Shown in pieces: positions 48,439 to 58,403 of a stretch of DNA of 64,000 bases. This stretch comes from Maribacter dokdonensis DSW-8 (GTDB lineage Bacteria; Bacteroidota; Bacteroidia; Flavobacteriales; Flavobacteriaceae). The notes under the pieces were generated by a model. It had not been told where the DNA came from and searched no databases. It saw only the letters and a program-made list of their open reading frames with translations. Within the stretch, counting starts at the first letter, position 1. Every line of letters starts with the position of its first letter. Where the stretch lies: assembly GCF_001447995.1 (NCBI RefSeq), contig NZ_LDPE01000008.1, positions 1 to 64,000 on the forward strand. The letters run 5' to 3'. The translations under genes were made by a program, and so were the position numbers.

Positions 48439-48469
48439 AATAACCCCTGTAAATTTTACAGGGGTTATT
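48439..48469. terminator. Hairpin terminator overlapping the murB stop codon
   Basis: AATAACCCCTGTAAA and TTTACAGGGGTTATT form a perfect 15-bp stem with a 1-nt loop. The TAA stop of murB (48465-48467) lies inside the stem, so a terminating ribosome would cover part of the hairpin. The plus strand also has a T-rich run. Confidence 0.75.
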
Positions 48470-49481
48470 TTATTAGATTAACCTCTGGACTTATTTCAAT
48501 TTCGAATTTTCTTTTGACCTCTTCAATAATTTTTGCTGCAAGATCTAGAATGTCTTTACCGGTAGCACTATCATAATTGACCAGTACCAACGCTTGATTT
48601 TTATGTACGCCGGCATCGCCAAAACGTTTTCCTTTAAAGCCACATTGTTCTATTAACCAGCCTGCAGGAATTTTATAATAGTCATCTGAAACTTTGTAAA
48701 AAGGTGCCTCTGGATATGTTGTGCTGAACCGGGTGAAAATTTCTTTTGTGACAATCGGATTTTTAAAAAAACTACCACTATTTCCTAATTCTTTTGGGTC
48801 TGGCAACTTACTTTGGCGAATTGCTATTACGGCATTGGAAATATCTTTTATTGTAGGATTTGAAATAGACTCCTTAAGCAATTGATTTTCTATAGCACCG
48901 TATCCAGAATTAATATTATGGTTCTTTTTTGTAAAGGAGAAAGTTACCGATGTAATTACGTACTTGTCTTTGCCTTCATTTTTAAAGAACGAATCTCTAT
49001 AGCCAAATTGACATTCCTCCTTAGAAAGAGTTACCAATTGTTGATCTTCTATTCTGACAGCTTCACAACTTACAAAACAATCTTTTAATTCTGCCCCATA
49101 GGCACCAATGTTCTGGATAGGAGCCGTACCGGTATTACCAGGTATTAAAGACATGTTTTCTAAACCACCAAAATCATGGTCAATTGCCCACATTACCATA
49201 TTGTGCCAATTTTCTCCGGCCATTACTTTGACGATCACATTATTGTCATCTTGTGAAACTATCTGCTTGCCCTTTAAATTAACGTGTATAAAAAGAGCAT
49301 CAATATAGTCTGTAAGCAACATGTTACTACCACCACCAATAAGAATTTTTCTTGGATACGAGTTATTCTCTAAAATATCCTGTAATTCTTCAATAGTGGT
49401 TACTTCCACAAAGTATCTAGCCGTGGCATCAATACCAAAAGTATTGTAGTTCTTTAAAGAAAAGTGGTCATAAATGATCAT
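48465..49481 (-). CDS. murB: UDP-N-acetylenolpyruvoylglucosamine reductase
   Basis: 338 residues, type I MurB. It makes UDP-N-acetylmuramate for peptidoglycan. Sequence signs: YNTFGIDATARYFVEV, the FAD loop IGGGSNMLLTD, SLIPGNTGTAPIQNIGAYGAEL, and the catalytic Ser region GNSGSFFKNP. It overlaps the aminotransferase stop by one base (TAATG at 49481), so the two are translationally coupled. The two functions are not an obvious metabolic pair. Confidence 0.94.
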   Translation of the reverse strand: MIIYDHFSLKNYNTFGIDATARYFVEVTTIEELQDILENNSYPRKILIGGGSNMLLTDYIDALFIHVNLKGKQIVSQDDNNVIVKVMAGENWHNMVMWAIDHDFGGLENMSLIPGNTGTAPIQNIGAYGAELKDCFVSCEAVRIEDQQLVTLSKEECQFGYRDSFFKNEGKDKYVITSVTFSFTKKNHNINSGYGAIENQLLKESISNPTIKDISNAVIAIRQSKLPDPKELGNSGSFFKNPIVTKEIFTRFSTTYPEAPFYKVSDDYYKIPAGWLIEQCGFKGKRFGDAGVHKNQALVLVNYDSATGKDILDLAAKIIEEVKRKFEIEISPEVNLIK

Positions 49482-50671
49482 TAACCCTTGTAATTTTTAA
49501 GTGCTTCGCTTAAAATGTGTACTGCACGTTTTAGACTTTCTTTATCCAGAACGTAAGCAATTCTAATTTGTTTTTTACCCAGACCTTTTGTAGCGTAAAA
49601 TCCAGCTGCAGGTGCTACCATGACAGTTTCGTTATTTAAGCTAAAGTCTTCTAATAGCCATTGCGCAAAATGGTCGGCATCTTCAATAGGCAATTCGGCA
49701 ATACAATAAAACGCACCTTGAGGTTTGGCAATCTTAATGCCTTCTATTTTTTCAAGTTCAGTAATAAGAAGATTTCTTCGGGCAACGTATTCTTCTTTAA
49801 CTTCGGCAAAATAACTATCAGGAGTGTCCAAAGCTGCCTCGCTAGCAATTTGTGCATAGGTTGGTGGTGATAATCGCGCTTGTGCAAATTTGAGAGCCGT
49901 TGCAATAAAGTCTTTGTTTTTAGAAACTAAATAACCAATTCTAGCTCCGCACATACTATATCTTTTTGAAACGGAATCAATGACAATGGCGTGTTCTTCT
50001 AAGCCTTTTTCCTTTAAAATTGAAGTGTGTGTCTTGTTGTCATACGTAAACTCACGGTATACTTCATCGGCAACCAAGAATATATTATGCTTTTTAACCA
50101 GTGTTGCTAATTTTTGTATTTCTTCTTTGCTATATAGATATCCTGTAGGGTTACCTGGGTTGCAAATTAAAATAGCCTTGGTTCTTGAGGTAATCAATTT
50201 CTCGAATTCCTCGATTGGAGGAAGGGCAAAATTATCTTCAAGCTTAGAAACGACAGGAACCACAGTTACGCCACAGGCAGTTGCAAAGCCATTGTAATTT
50301 GCATAAAAAGGTTCTGGAATTATAATTTCATCGTCAGTATCTGCAATGGTATTCATGGCAAAGGACAAAGCTTCAGATCCACCAGTGGTCACTATAATTT
50401 CATTGGCATTTACCGGAATATCATTTTTGATGTAATACTGGGCAATTTTGCTTCTAAATTCTTCAGAACCTTCGGTACGGCTATATTCCAAGACATTAAT
50501 GTTGTTGTTCTTTACGGCATCTAATGCTTGTTGAGGGGTCTTTATGTCCGGTTGTCCAATATTTAAATGAATGACTTTAATCCCCTTCTTTTTAGCGCCT
50601 TCAGCGAAAGGAACTAGTTTTCTAATGGGTGATTGGGGCATGGTAAGCCCTTTATTTGAGACAGATGGCAT
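49481..50671 (-). CDS. Class I PLP-dependent aminotransferase
   Basis: 396 residues, aspartate aminotransferase-like fold type I. Visible: NIGQPDIKTPQQALDAV near the N-terminus, VTTGGSEALSFAMNTI, NPGNPTGYLYS, and DSVSKRYSMCGARIGYLV carrying the PLP lysine. The amino acid substrate cannot be fixed by eye. The stop shares a base with the murB ATG (TAATG). The gene is the first of the unit, and no exact -33/-7 promoter was seen in the 146-bp gap upstream. Confidence 0.9.
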   Translation of the reverse strand: MPSVSNKGLTMPQSPIRKLVPFAEGAKKKGIKVIHLNIGQPDIKTPQQALDAVKNNNINVLEYSRTEGSEEFRSKIAQYYIKNDIPVNANEIIVTTGGSEALSFAMNTIADTDDEIIIPEPFYANYNGFATACGVTVVPVVSKLEDNFALPPIEEFEKLITSRTKAILICNPGNPTGYLYSKEEIQKLATLVKKHNIFLVADEVYREFTYDNKTHTSILKEKGLEEHAIVIDSVSKRYSMCGARIGYLVSKNKDFIATALKFAQARLSPPTYAQIASEAALDTPDSYFAEVKEEYVARRNLLITELEKIEGIKIAKPQGAFYCIAELPIEDADHFAQWLLEDFSLNNETVMVAPAAGFYATKGLGKKQIRIAYVLDKESLKRAVHILSEALKNYKG

Positions 50672-50817
50672 ATAATTATATTTTACGCAAAAGTGATAAA
50701 TGATAATGGTACTTACAATTAAATTGTATTTTATTTAAACTTCTATGTGCTGTTAAATATAGCGATCGTATTAAAAATTTACGTATCTTAAAAAGGCTTA
50801 ACTAATTCATATAGATT

Positions 50818-52155
50818 ATGTTACGTAGATATATCTTTTTTTTGATTCTCTTTGCTGGTTGTGCGGGTTTATCTGTAAATGCACAAACATACCAATTGCC
50901 AAAGGGCAAGAAGTTTCAAAAGGTAAAATTTCAGCTCATTAATAATCTTATGATTATTCCTGTAGAGGTAAACGGAACTGAATTGTCTTTTGTGTTAGAT
51001 TCTGGTGTGGGCACGCCCATATTGTTCAATTTGGCGGATCAGGATTCCATTCAGTTGAATAATGTTACGGAGATAACCATTAACGGTTTGGGGGAAGGTG
51101 ATCCCATTAACGCATTAAAGTCTACTAATAATAGGGTGGAACTGGGTGATGTAAAGAACCTTTATCAAAATATTTATGTAGTGATGGATGCGGGAATTAA
51201 TTTTTCTCCAAGTCTGGGTATTCCTGTGCATGGAATTATTGGGTATGATTTATTTAGGGATTTTGTTGTGGATGTCAACTATGTCAAAAAGACCATTAAG
51301 TTTTATGATCCAGCGCTTTATACATATAAAACGTCTAAGCATACTAGGGTAGTGGACATGTCGGTAATTAGAAGAAAAGCATATTTAGATGCTCATGTGA
51401 TGGTCAATAAAACCGATGAAATTCCTGTTAAATTATTGTTGGATACCGGTAGTAGTGATGCGGTTTGGTTGTTTGAAGATGAGAGAATTCAACTTCCAAA
51501 AAAACACTATCAGGATTTTCTTGGCAAAGGTTTGGCAGGAGATATTTTTGGAAAGAGGACCAAAATAAATCATTTAAAGATTTCTGATTTTATTTTGAGC
51601 GATGCCAAGGCAGCATTTCCTGATATGGAAACATTTAATACTATTGCTGATTTTGGTGGTAGAAATGGTAGTCTTGGCGGGGAGATTATAAAGCGCTTTC
51701 ATGTGGTGTTTGATTATGCTAATGAAAAGCTCATACTAACCAAGAATTCAAACTTTGGTAAACTATTTCAGTATAATATAAGTGGTATTGATCTTCAACA
51801 TGCCGGTATGCGGTATGTTTCAGAAAGAATTACCGATGCTAACGGTGTTGTAAATAGTAATGCAAAATCTTATGGAGATGTTCAAATTTTGCTTCAAGGA
51901 GCTACAAGGTTGAGTTTGGTGCCAGAGATAATTGTATCGGGAATTCGTCAAGGGAGTCCGGCACATTCAGCAGGCTTGCGTGAGGGTGATGTAATTTTGG
52001 CTGTAAATGGTAAGCGTATTCATAGATACAAATTACAAGAGATCATGCACATGCTTAATGTAAAAAAAGATAAAAGGATAAAGGTTTTGGTAGAGCGTTA
52101 TGACAATGATTTGTTGTTCAGCTTTGAGTTAAAACCCCTTTTTGATGATCAATAA
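50818..52155 (+). CDS. Exported aspartic protease-like protein with PDZ domain
   Basis: 445 residues with a signal peptide ending near VNAQ. Two retropepsin-like half sites: D61 in FVLDSGVGTPI and D209 in LLDTGSSDAVW, as in two-lobed aspartyl proteases. A C-terminal PDZ domain follows (IIVSGIRQGSPAHSAGLREGDVILAVNGKRI). This Bacteroidota family is thought to act in the periplasm. Its substrate is unknown. A bidirectional terminator separates it from the convergent DUF1573 gene. Confidence 0.87.
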   Translation: MLRRYIFFLILFAGCAGLSVNAQTYQLPKGKKFQKVKFQLINNLMIIPVEVNGTELSFVLDSGVGTPILFNLADQDSIQLNNVTEITINGLGEGDPINALKSTNNRVELGDVKNLYQNIYVVMDAGINFSPSLGIPVHGIIGYDLFRDFVVDVNYVKKTIKFYDPALYTYKTSKHTRVVDMSVIRRKAYLDAHVMVNKTDEIPVKLLLDTGSSDAVWLFEDERIQLPKKHYQDFLGKGLAGDIFGKRTKINHLKISDFILSDAKAAFPDMETFNTIADFGGRNGSLGGEIIKRFHVVFDYANEKLILTKNSNFGKLFQYNISGIDLQHAGMRYVSERITDANGVVNSNAKSYGDVQILLQGATRLSLVPEIIVSGIRQGSPAHSAGLREGDVILAVNGKRIHRYKLQEIMHMLNVKKDKRIKVLVERYDNDLLFSFELKPLFDDQ

Positions 52156-52157
52156 GA

Positions 52158-52192
52158 CAAAAAAAGCCCAACTTTTCAGTTGGGCTTTTAAT
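52158..52192. terminator. Bidirectional terminator
   Basis: AAAAAGCCCAACT, TTTC loop, AGTTGGGCTTTT with A- and T-runs on both sides, between the convergent genes ending at 52155 and 52209. Confidence 0.88.
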
Positions 52193-52208
52193 TTTACATC
52201 AGTAATTT

Positions 52209-52601
52209 TTATTTGGTACCGGTAGAAGCTTTTACTTCTCCTTTGATCTTTAAAACTTTTGTTGGTGTATCTGCGTTAGATATTACCGTAATCGCTTTAC
52301 GAATAGGTCCAACTCTGTTAGTATCATACTTAACTTGAATTTCACCTGTTTTACCTGGTAAAATTGGGTCTTCCGGTTTTTTTGGAATTGTACATCCACA
52401 GCTAGAACTTACTTTACTTACAATAAGCGGAGCAGTACCGGTGTTGGTAAATTCAAAAACTCTAACTCCGTCAGAACCTTTTGCTATTTCACCATAATCA
52501 ACCGTTTCTGACTTAAACTCTATTTTGGCCGCAGTGTCTTGAGCGGTCAAGCTAAATCCTAGTAAGCCTACAAATAATACAAGTACTATTTTTTTCATCA
52601 T
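52209..52601 (-). CDS. DUF1573 exported protein
   Basis: 130 residues. Signal peptide MMKKIVLVLFVGLLGFSLTAQ, then one DUF1573 beta-sandwich: VDYGEIAKGSDGVRVFEFTNTGTAPLIVSKVSSSCGCTIPKKP is the family hallmark, with the SCGCT pair. Likely periplasmic. The function is not known. A full -33/-7 promoter precedes it at 52622-52651. Confidence 0.88.
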   Translation of the reverse strand: MMKKIVLVLFVGLLGFSLTAQDTAAKIEFKSETVDYGEIAKGSDGVRVFEFTNTGTAPLIVSKVSSSCGCTIPKKPEDPILPGKTGEIQVKYDTNRVGPIRKAITVISNADTPTKVLKIKGEVKASTGTK

Positions 52602-52621
52602 TTTTAATTTTGGGTGGATTT

Positions 52622-52651
52622 CAAAATTAAATCTTTTCAGATCAACCTCAA
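52622..52651 (-). promoter_or_regulatory. Promoter of the DUF1573 gene
   Basis: On the minus strand TTG (52651-52649), a 19-nt spacer, and TAATTTTG (52629-52622). Transcription would start about 15 nt before the ATG at 52601. Confidence 0.65.
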
Positions 52652-52794
52652 AATCCTTTTGTTATACTCTAACGTTACTTATTTTTGTTTCGTATTTAAT
52701 TTTAGGTAAAATTTAGCTGAAATGACCGTTAGAATGTCAGTTCGGCTTTATTTTTAATAACCACATATTTATTTATTCAAAAACTGTTCCAAAT

Positions 52795-55425
52795 ATGGAA
52801 ATTCCTTCAAAATATAATCCGCAGTCCACAGAATCTCAATGGTATGAGTATTGGATGAAAAACGGATATTTTCATTCGGTTCCCGATGATAGGGAACCTT
52901 ATAGTATTGTAATACCACCACCAAACGTAACCGGTATTCTTCATATGGGGCATATGCTGAACAATACTATACAAGATGTATTGATCAGAAGAGCTCGTTT
53001 ATTAGGTAAAAATGCATGCTGGGTACCTGGTACGGATCACGCATCTATTGCTACAGAGGCAAAAGTGGTGGCTAAATTAAAAGAGCAAGGTATCAATAAA
53101 AATGACCTTACAAGGGAAGAGTTTTTGAAACATGCTTGGGACTGGACACACCAGTATGGGGGTATCATACTAGAGCAGTTAAAGAAATTGGGCTGTTCTT
53201 GTGATTGGGACCGTACAGCGTTCACTATGGACCAAGAAAGATATGATAGTGTTATAAAAGTGTTCATAGACCTTTATAATAAAGGGTTGATTTATCGCGG
53301 TTATCGTATGGTAAATTGGGATCCAGAGGCGCAAACAACATTGTCTGATGAAGAAGTGGTATATGAAGAAAAACAAGGTTTGTTGTACTATTTGTCATAT
53401 GCCATAGAAGGTTCAGATGAAAAAGTGACCATTGCTACCACAAGACCAGAGACTATTTTGGGTGATACAGCTATATGTATTAACCCTAACGATGAGCGCT
53501 TTACCCATTTAAAAGGTAAAAACGTTATTGTTCCTATTTGTAATAGGGTAATACCTATTATAGAAGACGAGTACGTTGATGTAGAGTTCGGTACCGGTTG
53601 TTTAAAGGTGACACCTGCGCATGACATAAATGACAAAGCGCTAGGCGAAAAGCATAACTTGGAGACTATAGATATCTTTAATGATGATGCCACCTTAAAT
53701 AGTTTTGGTATGCATTACGAGGGTAAAGATCGTTTTGTAGTTAGAAAAGAAATCTCAAAAGAATTGGAGGAAAAGGGTATTTTGGTAAAAACCGAAACCC
53801 ATATCAATAAGGTAGGTACCTCAGAAAGAACCAAAGCTGTCATTGAACCTAAACTGTCTGATCAGTGGTTTTTAAAAATGGAAGATTTGGCAAAACCCGC
53901 TTTAGAAGCAGTGTTGGAAAGTGGAGATGTAAAACTGCATCCAAAGAAATTTGAAAATACATATCGCCATTGGATGGAGAACGTTCGTGATTGGAACATC
54001 TCTAGACAATTGTGGTGGGGACAACAGATACCGGCGTTCTATTTTGGTGACGGTCAAGAAGATTTTGTGGTTGCCGCTAATTTAAAGGAGGCCTTAGAAC
54101 TGGCAAAGGAGAAATCTGGCAATTCAGATTTGCAGGAAAGTGATTTAAGGCAAGATGCCGATGTGCTAGATACTTGGTTTTCATCTTGGTTATGGCCAAT
54201 GAGTGTATTTGGAGGCATTATGGATCCTGATAATGAAGAGGTGAATTATTACTATCCTACCAACGATTTGGTTACGGGTCCGGATATTCTATTCTTCTGG
54301 GTAGCTAGAATGATAGTTGCTGGGTATGAGTTTAGAGGTAAGAAACCTTTTGAGAATGTTTATTTCACAGGTTTGGTAAGGGATAAGCAACGTCGCAAGA
54401 TGTCTAAATCTTTGGGGAACTCGCCAGATGCATTAAAATTAATTGAAGATTATGGAGCGGATGGCGTACGTGTTGGTTTGTTGTTAAGTTCGGCGGCAGG
54501 TAACGATTTAATGTTCGATGAAGATCTGTGTCAGCAAGGAAAAAACTTTGCCAATAAAATTTGGAACGGTTTCCGATTGGTTAAAGGTTGGGAGGTTGCA
54601 GATATACCACAGCCCGAAGCATCAAAACTTGGTTTAGAGTGGTACGAGTCTAAATTGAACAAGACCTTGGTAGAGATTGAGGATCACTTTAGCAAGTTCC
54701 GTATTTCCGATGCTTTAATGTCAATTTATAAATTGGTTTGGGATGATTATAGTTCTTCTTTATTGGAGATTATTAAACCTGCATACCAACAACCTATTGA
54801 TAAAATTACTTTTGATAAGGTAATTCAACTGTTTGAGCAGAACTTGAAATTGTTACATCCGTTCATGCCATTTTTGACCGAGGAGGTGTGGCAGCATATT
54901 TCAAAAAGGAGCGAGAGCGAAGCATTGGTGATTGCAAAGTGGCCAACAATAGGTAAAATAGATGAACAATTATTGGAAGAGTTCGATTTTGCTGCTGAGG
55001 TTAATGCCGGTATCAGAACTATAAGAAAGAATAAGAATATTCCTATGAAGGAAGCATTGGAATTATCTGTTTTAAATACCGAAAAGGTGAGTGATCGTTT
55101 TGATGTTGTTATATCAAAACTTACCAATGTTTCTGATATTGCTTATACAGAAGAGCAGTTAGAAGGTGCATTGACATTTAGGGTAAAGAGTAACGAATAC
55201 TTTGTACCTATGGAAGGTGCTATAGATATTGAGGCTGAAATTGTGAAGATTAACGAAGAGTTGAAATATACCAAAGGATTCTTACAGTCTGTTCAGAAGA
55301 AATTATCTAATGAGCGTTTTGTCAATAATGCCCCTGAAAAGGTAATAGCAATTGAGCGTCAAAAATTAGCTGATGCCGAGGCTAAAATTGAAACTTTAGA
55401 AAAGAGTTTAGCAAGTTTAGGCTAA
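52795..55425 (+). CDS. valS: Valyl-tRNA synthetase
   Basis: 876 residues, normal size. Class I signature HMGH is at 50-53 ([15 protein letters not shown]) and KMSKS at 535-539 ([13 protein letters not shown]). The connective-peptide editing region contains [17 protein letters not shown] and the C-terminal coiled coil (ending [12 protein letters not shown]) is present. It charges tRNA-Val with valine. A terminator follows. No T-box element is expected in this phylum and none was seen. Confidence 0.97.
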   Translation: MEIPSKYNPQSTESQWYEYWMKNGYFHSVPDDREPYSIVIPPPNVTGILHMGHMLNNTIQDVLIRRARLLGKNACWVPGTDHASIATEAKVVAKLKEQGINKNDLTREEFLKHAWDWTHQYGGIILEQLKKLGCSCDWDRTAFTMDQERYDSVIKVFIDLYNKGLIYRGYRMVNWDPEAQTTLSDEEVVYEEKQGLLYYLSYAIEGSDEKVTIATTRPETILGDTAICINPNDERFTHLKGKNVIVPICNRVIPIIEDEYVDVEFGTGCLKVTPAHDINDKALGEKHNLETIDIFNDDATLNSFGMHYEGKDRFVVRKEISKELEEKGILVKTETHINKVGTSERTKAVIEPKLSDQWFLKMEDLAKPALEAVLESGDVKLHPKKFENTYRHWMENVRDWNISRQLWWGQQIPAFYFGDGQEDFVVAANLKEALELAKEKSGNSDLQESDLRQDADVLDTWFSSWLWPMSVFGGIMDPDNEEVNYYYPTNDLVTGPDILFFWVARMIVAGYEFRGKKPFENVYFTGLVRDKQRRKMSKSLGNSPDALKLIEDYGADGVRVGLLLSSAAGNDLMFDEDLCQQGKNFANKIWNGFRLVKGWEVADIPQPEASKLGLEWYESKLNKTLVEIEDHFSKFRISDALMSIYKLVWDDYSSSLLEIIKPAYQQPIDKITFDKVIQLFEQNLKLLHPFMPFLTEEVWQHISKRSESEALVIAKWPTIGKIDEQLLEEFDFAAEVNAGIRTIRKNKNIPMKEALELSVLNTEKVSDRFDVVISKLTNVSDIAYTEEQLEGALTFRVKSNEYFVPMEGAIDIEAEIVKINEELKYTKGFLQSVQKKLSNERFVNNAPEKVIAIERQKLADAEAKIETLEKSLASLG

Positions 55426-55443
55426 TATTTTTTAATAGATAAC

Positions 55444-55482
55444 AAAGCCTCATTCCCATATTTTGGGAGTGAGGCTTTTTCT
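55444..55482 (+). terminator. Terminator after valS
   Basis: AAAGCCTCATTCCCA and TGGGAGTGAGGCTTTTT form a stem with one mismatch and a T-run, 19 nt past the valS stop. Confidence 0.85.
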
Positions 55483-55549
55483 ATTGTTAAAATCATGGAC
55501 GTACTCAAGTGCTTTTTGTAATTTTAAATAGAACCAAAAAGCTTTGAAA

Positions 55550-56434
55550 ATGAAATCATTAAGAAAAGAGGATATTAAACAAGAAGTGTTTGATCTTTAC
55601 GATGCCTATGCGCATAATAAACTAGAAAGACGAGACTTTGTGCAAAAACTATCAATGTATGCGGTAGGAGGTATTACGGTGCCTTCGTTAATGAGTTTTT
55701 TAATGCCAGATTACGAAACTACGTTATTGGTTGATAAAAACAATCCTGATCTTGATTCTGGTTTTATTACCTATGATTCGCCAAAAGGTGGTGGGGAGAT
55801 TAAGGCATTACTATCACAACCAAAATCAGCTGACGTAAAGTTACCGGGTATAGTGGTGGTACATGAAAATAGAGGTTTGAATCCGTATATCGAGGATACG
55901 GCAAGAAGAGCTGCTCTAGCGGGTTTTATCACGATTGCCCCAGATGCTTTAAGTCCGTTAGGTGGTTATCCGGGAAATGATGATGAAGGTAGGGAAATGC
56001 AACGGAAAAGAGACAGAAATGAAATGCTTGAGGATTTTATTGCAGCATTTAATTATTTAAAGAATCATGAAGGGTGTACAGGTAAGATAGGGGTTGTAGG
56101 TTTTTGTTTCGGTGGATGGATCTCTAATATGATGGCAGTGAAAGTGCCGGAATTAGCAGCTGCTGTTCCATTTTATGGCGGTCAGCCTACGGAAGGAATA
56201 GAAGATATAAACGCTCCTTTATTACTGCAATACGCAGGTTTGGACGAACGTGTAAATGCCGGATGGCCTGAATATGAAAAAAAGCTTAATGAGCTGGGTA
56301 AAGAAAATACAGCCTATTTCTATCCGAAAGTTAATCATGGTTTTCATAATACGTCAACTCCAAGATATGACGAACCGGCAGCAGAATTGGCATGGTCGCG
56401 AACCATTGATTTTTTTAAGGAAAATTTAATGTAA
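55550..56434 (+). CDS. Dienelactone hydrolase family protein with a Tat-like N-terminus
   Basis: 294 residues from the ATG at 55550; a TTG two codons upstream is less likely. The N-terminal segment ERRDFVQKLSMYAVGG reads as a twin-arginine signal (RR followed by F and K). The alpha/beta hydrolase core has the dienelactone hydrolase triad: C186 in GFCFGG, an Asp in LDERVNAGW, and a His in VNHGFHN. Cysteine as nucleophile is normal for this family. If exported by Tat it would fold in the cytoplasm, and a tatA gene is present at 6526. The substrate is unknown. Confidence 0.85.
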   Translation: MKSLRKEDIKQEVFDLYDAYAHNKLERRDFVQKLSMYAVGGITVPSLMSFLMPDYETTLLVDKNNPDLDSGFITYDSPKGGGEIKALLSQPKSADVKLPGIVVVHENRGLNPYIEDTARRAALAGFITIAPDALSPLGGYPGNDDEGREMQRKRDRNEMLEDFIAAFNYLKNHEGCTGKIGVVGFCFGGWISNMMAVKVPELAAAVPFYGGQPTEGIEDINAPLLLQYAGLDERVNAGWPEYEKKLNELGKENTAYFYPKVNHGFHNTSTPRYDEPAAELAWSRTIDFFKENLM

Positions 56435-56512
56435 GTGGTTGGTTTTTAGTACTTGTAGTGAAGTGTGTTGATGGTATGCTGCTGATTTAGAGCTAGTAAT
56501 CAATTCGTTTGA

Positions 56513-56743
<231 letters not shown>

Positions 56744-56772
56744 GTACATTACATTAAGTAAATAATATACAT

Positions 56773-56800
56773 ACCCTTGAATTTATTCAAGGGTTTTTTT
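56773..56800 (+). terminator. Terminator after the small membrane protein
   Basis: ACCCTTGAAT, a 2-nt loop, ATTCAAGGGT: a perfect 10-bp stem followed by seven T. Confidence 0.88.
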
Positions 56801-56825
56801 ATGCGTATATAGTATCTTTAATACT

Positions 56826-57590
56826 ATGATACGACCATATATACTAGCAGAAACAAACTGGAATCATTTAAAGGATGAAAATATAGAACTGGCGGTATTA
56901 CCGTGGGGTGCAACAGAAGCACATAATTATCATCTGCCATATGGCACAGATAACTACCAAGCTGAAAATATGGTTGAAGCTGCGGGTAAGATCGCATGGG
57001 AAAAGGGTAAAAAAGTAATTATTTTGCCCACCATACCTTACGGTGTCAATACTGGGCAAAAGGATATTTATTTAGATATGAATTTAAATCCGTCTACCCA
57101 ACTGGCAATATTGAAAGACTTGGTAACTGTTTTGGATAGACAGGGAATTAGAAAACTACTATTGTTCAATGGGCATGGTGGAAATAACTTTAAACCAATT
57201 GTTAGGGAACTGGGTTTATTGTTTCCAAAGATGTTCATCAGCTTCTGCTTTTTTCCACCAATGTTAGATAAATCTAAATATTTTAAGGAAAAAGGTGATC
57301 ATGCAGATGAGATGGAGACTAGCCTAATGCTTTATTTAAGACCAGAACTGGTATTGGCGAAAGAATCATGGGGTAGTGGTAGTGCTAAAAAATTTAAGAT
57401 CAAAGCTTATAATGAGGGTTGGGCTTGGGCAGAACGCCAATGGTCTAAAGTTAGTAGTGACACAGGTATAGGTAATCCGGAGTATGCTACTGCTGAAAAA
57501 GGAGAACGTTTTTTTAAAGATGTATGTGAAAAATTAGAAGATCTTATCTGTTCTCTTTGTGATGCGGATTTAGAAGATTTATATCATTGA
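56826..57590 (+). CDS. Creatininase family amidohydrolase
   Basis: 254 residues. LPWGATEAHNYHLPYGTDNYQAE carries the metal-binding E, H and D of the creatininase/MftE fold, and NGHGGNNF a further conserved segment. The family includes creatininase and mycofactocin- and riboflavin-linked enzymes, so the substrate is open. Its 3' end overlaps the convergent DoxX gene by 7 bp. Confidence 0.88.
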   Translation: MIRPYILAETNWNHLKDENIELAVLPWGATEAHNYHLPYGTDNYQAENMVEAAGKIAWEKGKKVIILPTIPYGVNTGQKDIYLDMNLNPSTQLAILKDLVTVLDRQGIRKLLLFNGHGGNNFKPIVRELGLLFPKMFISFCFFPPMLDKSKYFKEKGDHADEMETSLMLYLRPELVLAKESWGSGSAKKFKIKAYNEGWAWAERQWSKVSSDTGIGNPEYATAEKGERFFKDVCEKLEDLICSLCDADLEDLYH

Positions 57591-58057
57591 TTTTTAATGG
57601 CAATCAATTGTTCTGACGATGGTTCCGTACTGGCAGTTTTTTCAAGATTGTTATTCAAATCTATTTTTAAGGATAAAAGGGCACTTAAAATGATTATATT
57701 CTTAACTATATATTGCCCTGCCAAGGTAAAAACCAATTCACCTTTGCCAAAAATTTCTTCTGGTAATAAAAATAAAGGAGTAAACGTGAAAAGTATGTGA
57801 ACTATAGCTATACTGATAAAAATCCTGGGTTTCCAGTTTGCAATGAGAAAGACACCTATTAAGGTTTCAACAACTGCTAATACAATTAAGCTTAAGGAGG
57901 AATGCAAAATTCCAAAAGTCAAAATTCCGATTGTATTGGTGGCTAAATCTTCGGCCGGACTTAGATTGGGTATAAATTTTATAAAGCCAAAAAATAGATA
58001 AACAAGTCCTATGGAGATTCTGAGAATGTTGAGTTTTAATTTTTCTAGTTGTTTCAT
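57584..58057 (-). CDS. DoxX family membrane protein
   Basis: 157 residues with about four membrane helices and the DoxX-type first helix (RISIGLVYLFFGFIKFIP). DoxX-like proteins are linked to redox and quinone-related processes, but their roles are poorly known. The last 30 residues are polar (ASTEPSSEQLIAIKNQ). A short dyad (58074-58093) lies 16 bp upstream of its start. Confidence 0.85.
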   Translation of the reverse strand: MKQLEKLKLNILRISIGLVYLFFGFIKFIPNLSPAEDLATNTIGILTFGILHSSLSLIVLAVVETLIGVFLIANWKPRIFISIAIVHILFTFTPLFLLPEEIFGKGELVFTLAGQYIVKNIIILSALLSLKIDLNNNLEKTASTEPSSEQLIAIKNQ

Positions 58058-58073
58058 TTGGCACGTGTCATAT

Positions 58074-58093
58074 GTTTAAATAAAATTTTAAAC
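58074..58093. promoter_or_regulatory. GTTTAAA dyad upstream of the DoxX gene
   Basis: GTTTAAA, a 6-nt spacer, TTTAAAC. It shares the GTTTAA core with the dyad before the photolyase operon at 37279-37314. It may bind a regulator or be chance in AT-rich DNA. Confidence 0.35.
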
Positions 58094-58136
58094 TCTACTG
58101 CAACAACTATAAATTTAAATTAAATTTTACAAAAGG

Positions 58137-58403
58137 TCATTGTCCTGCCTTCAATTCTTTCGTAGCTAATTCAATATAAGCTTGCATAGCCTTTTTTTTG
58201 CTCATATTCTTGGCTTGAAAAAGGGCGTTTGCCTTAAATGCATTTATCAAAGGAGTTTTACTGCCTGGGTTTTCAAAATTAGCATTCGCTATTTTGTAAT
58301 AGGCATAAAGTTTTAAAAGAACATCTGCAGGTATAGGTTCAGTATAGTTATTTACCAAATCAACCGTCTTCTCAAATTCAGTATGTAAGTTCGTCTTTTT
58401 CAT
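58137..58403 (-). CDS. Acyl-CoA-binding protein
   Basis: 88 residues from the ATG at 58403; the frame extends upstream, but this start gives the normal ACBP length. FEKTVDLVNNYTEPIPADVLLKLYAYYKIAN and AKNMSKKKAMQAYIELATKEL are typical of the four-helix acyl-CoA-binding fold. Bacterial ACBPs are uncommon outside some phyla but frequent in Flavobacteriia, from memory. It overlaps the psd gene by 26 bp and closes a lipid operon (cdsA, psd, ACBP). Confidence 0.88.
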   Translation of the reverse strand: MKKTNLHTEFEKTVDLVNNYTEPIPADVLLKLYAYYKIANANFENPGSKTPLINAFKANALFQAKNMSKKKAMQAYIELATKELKAGQ

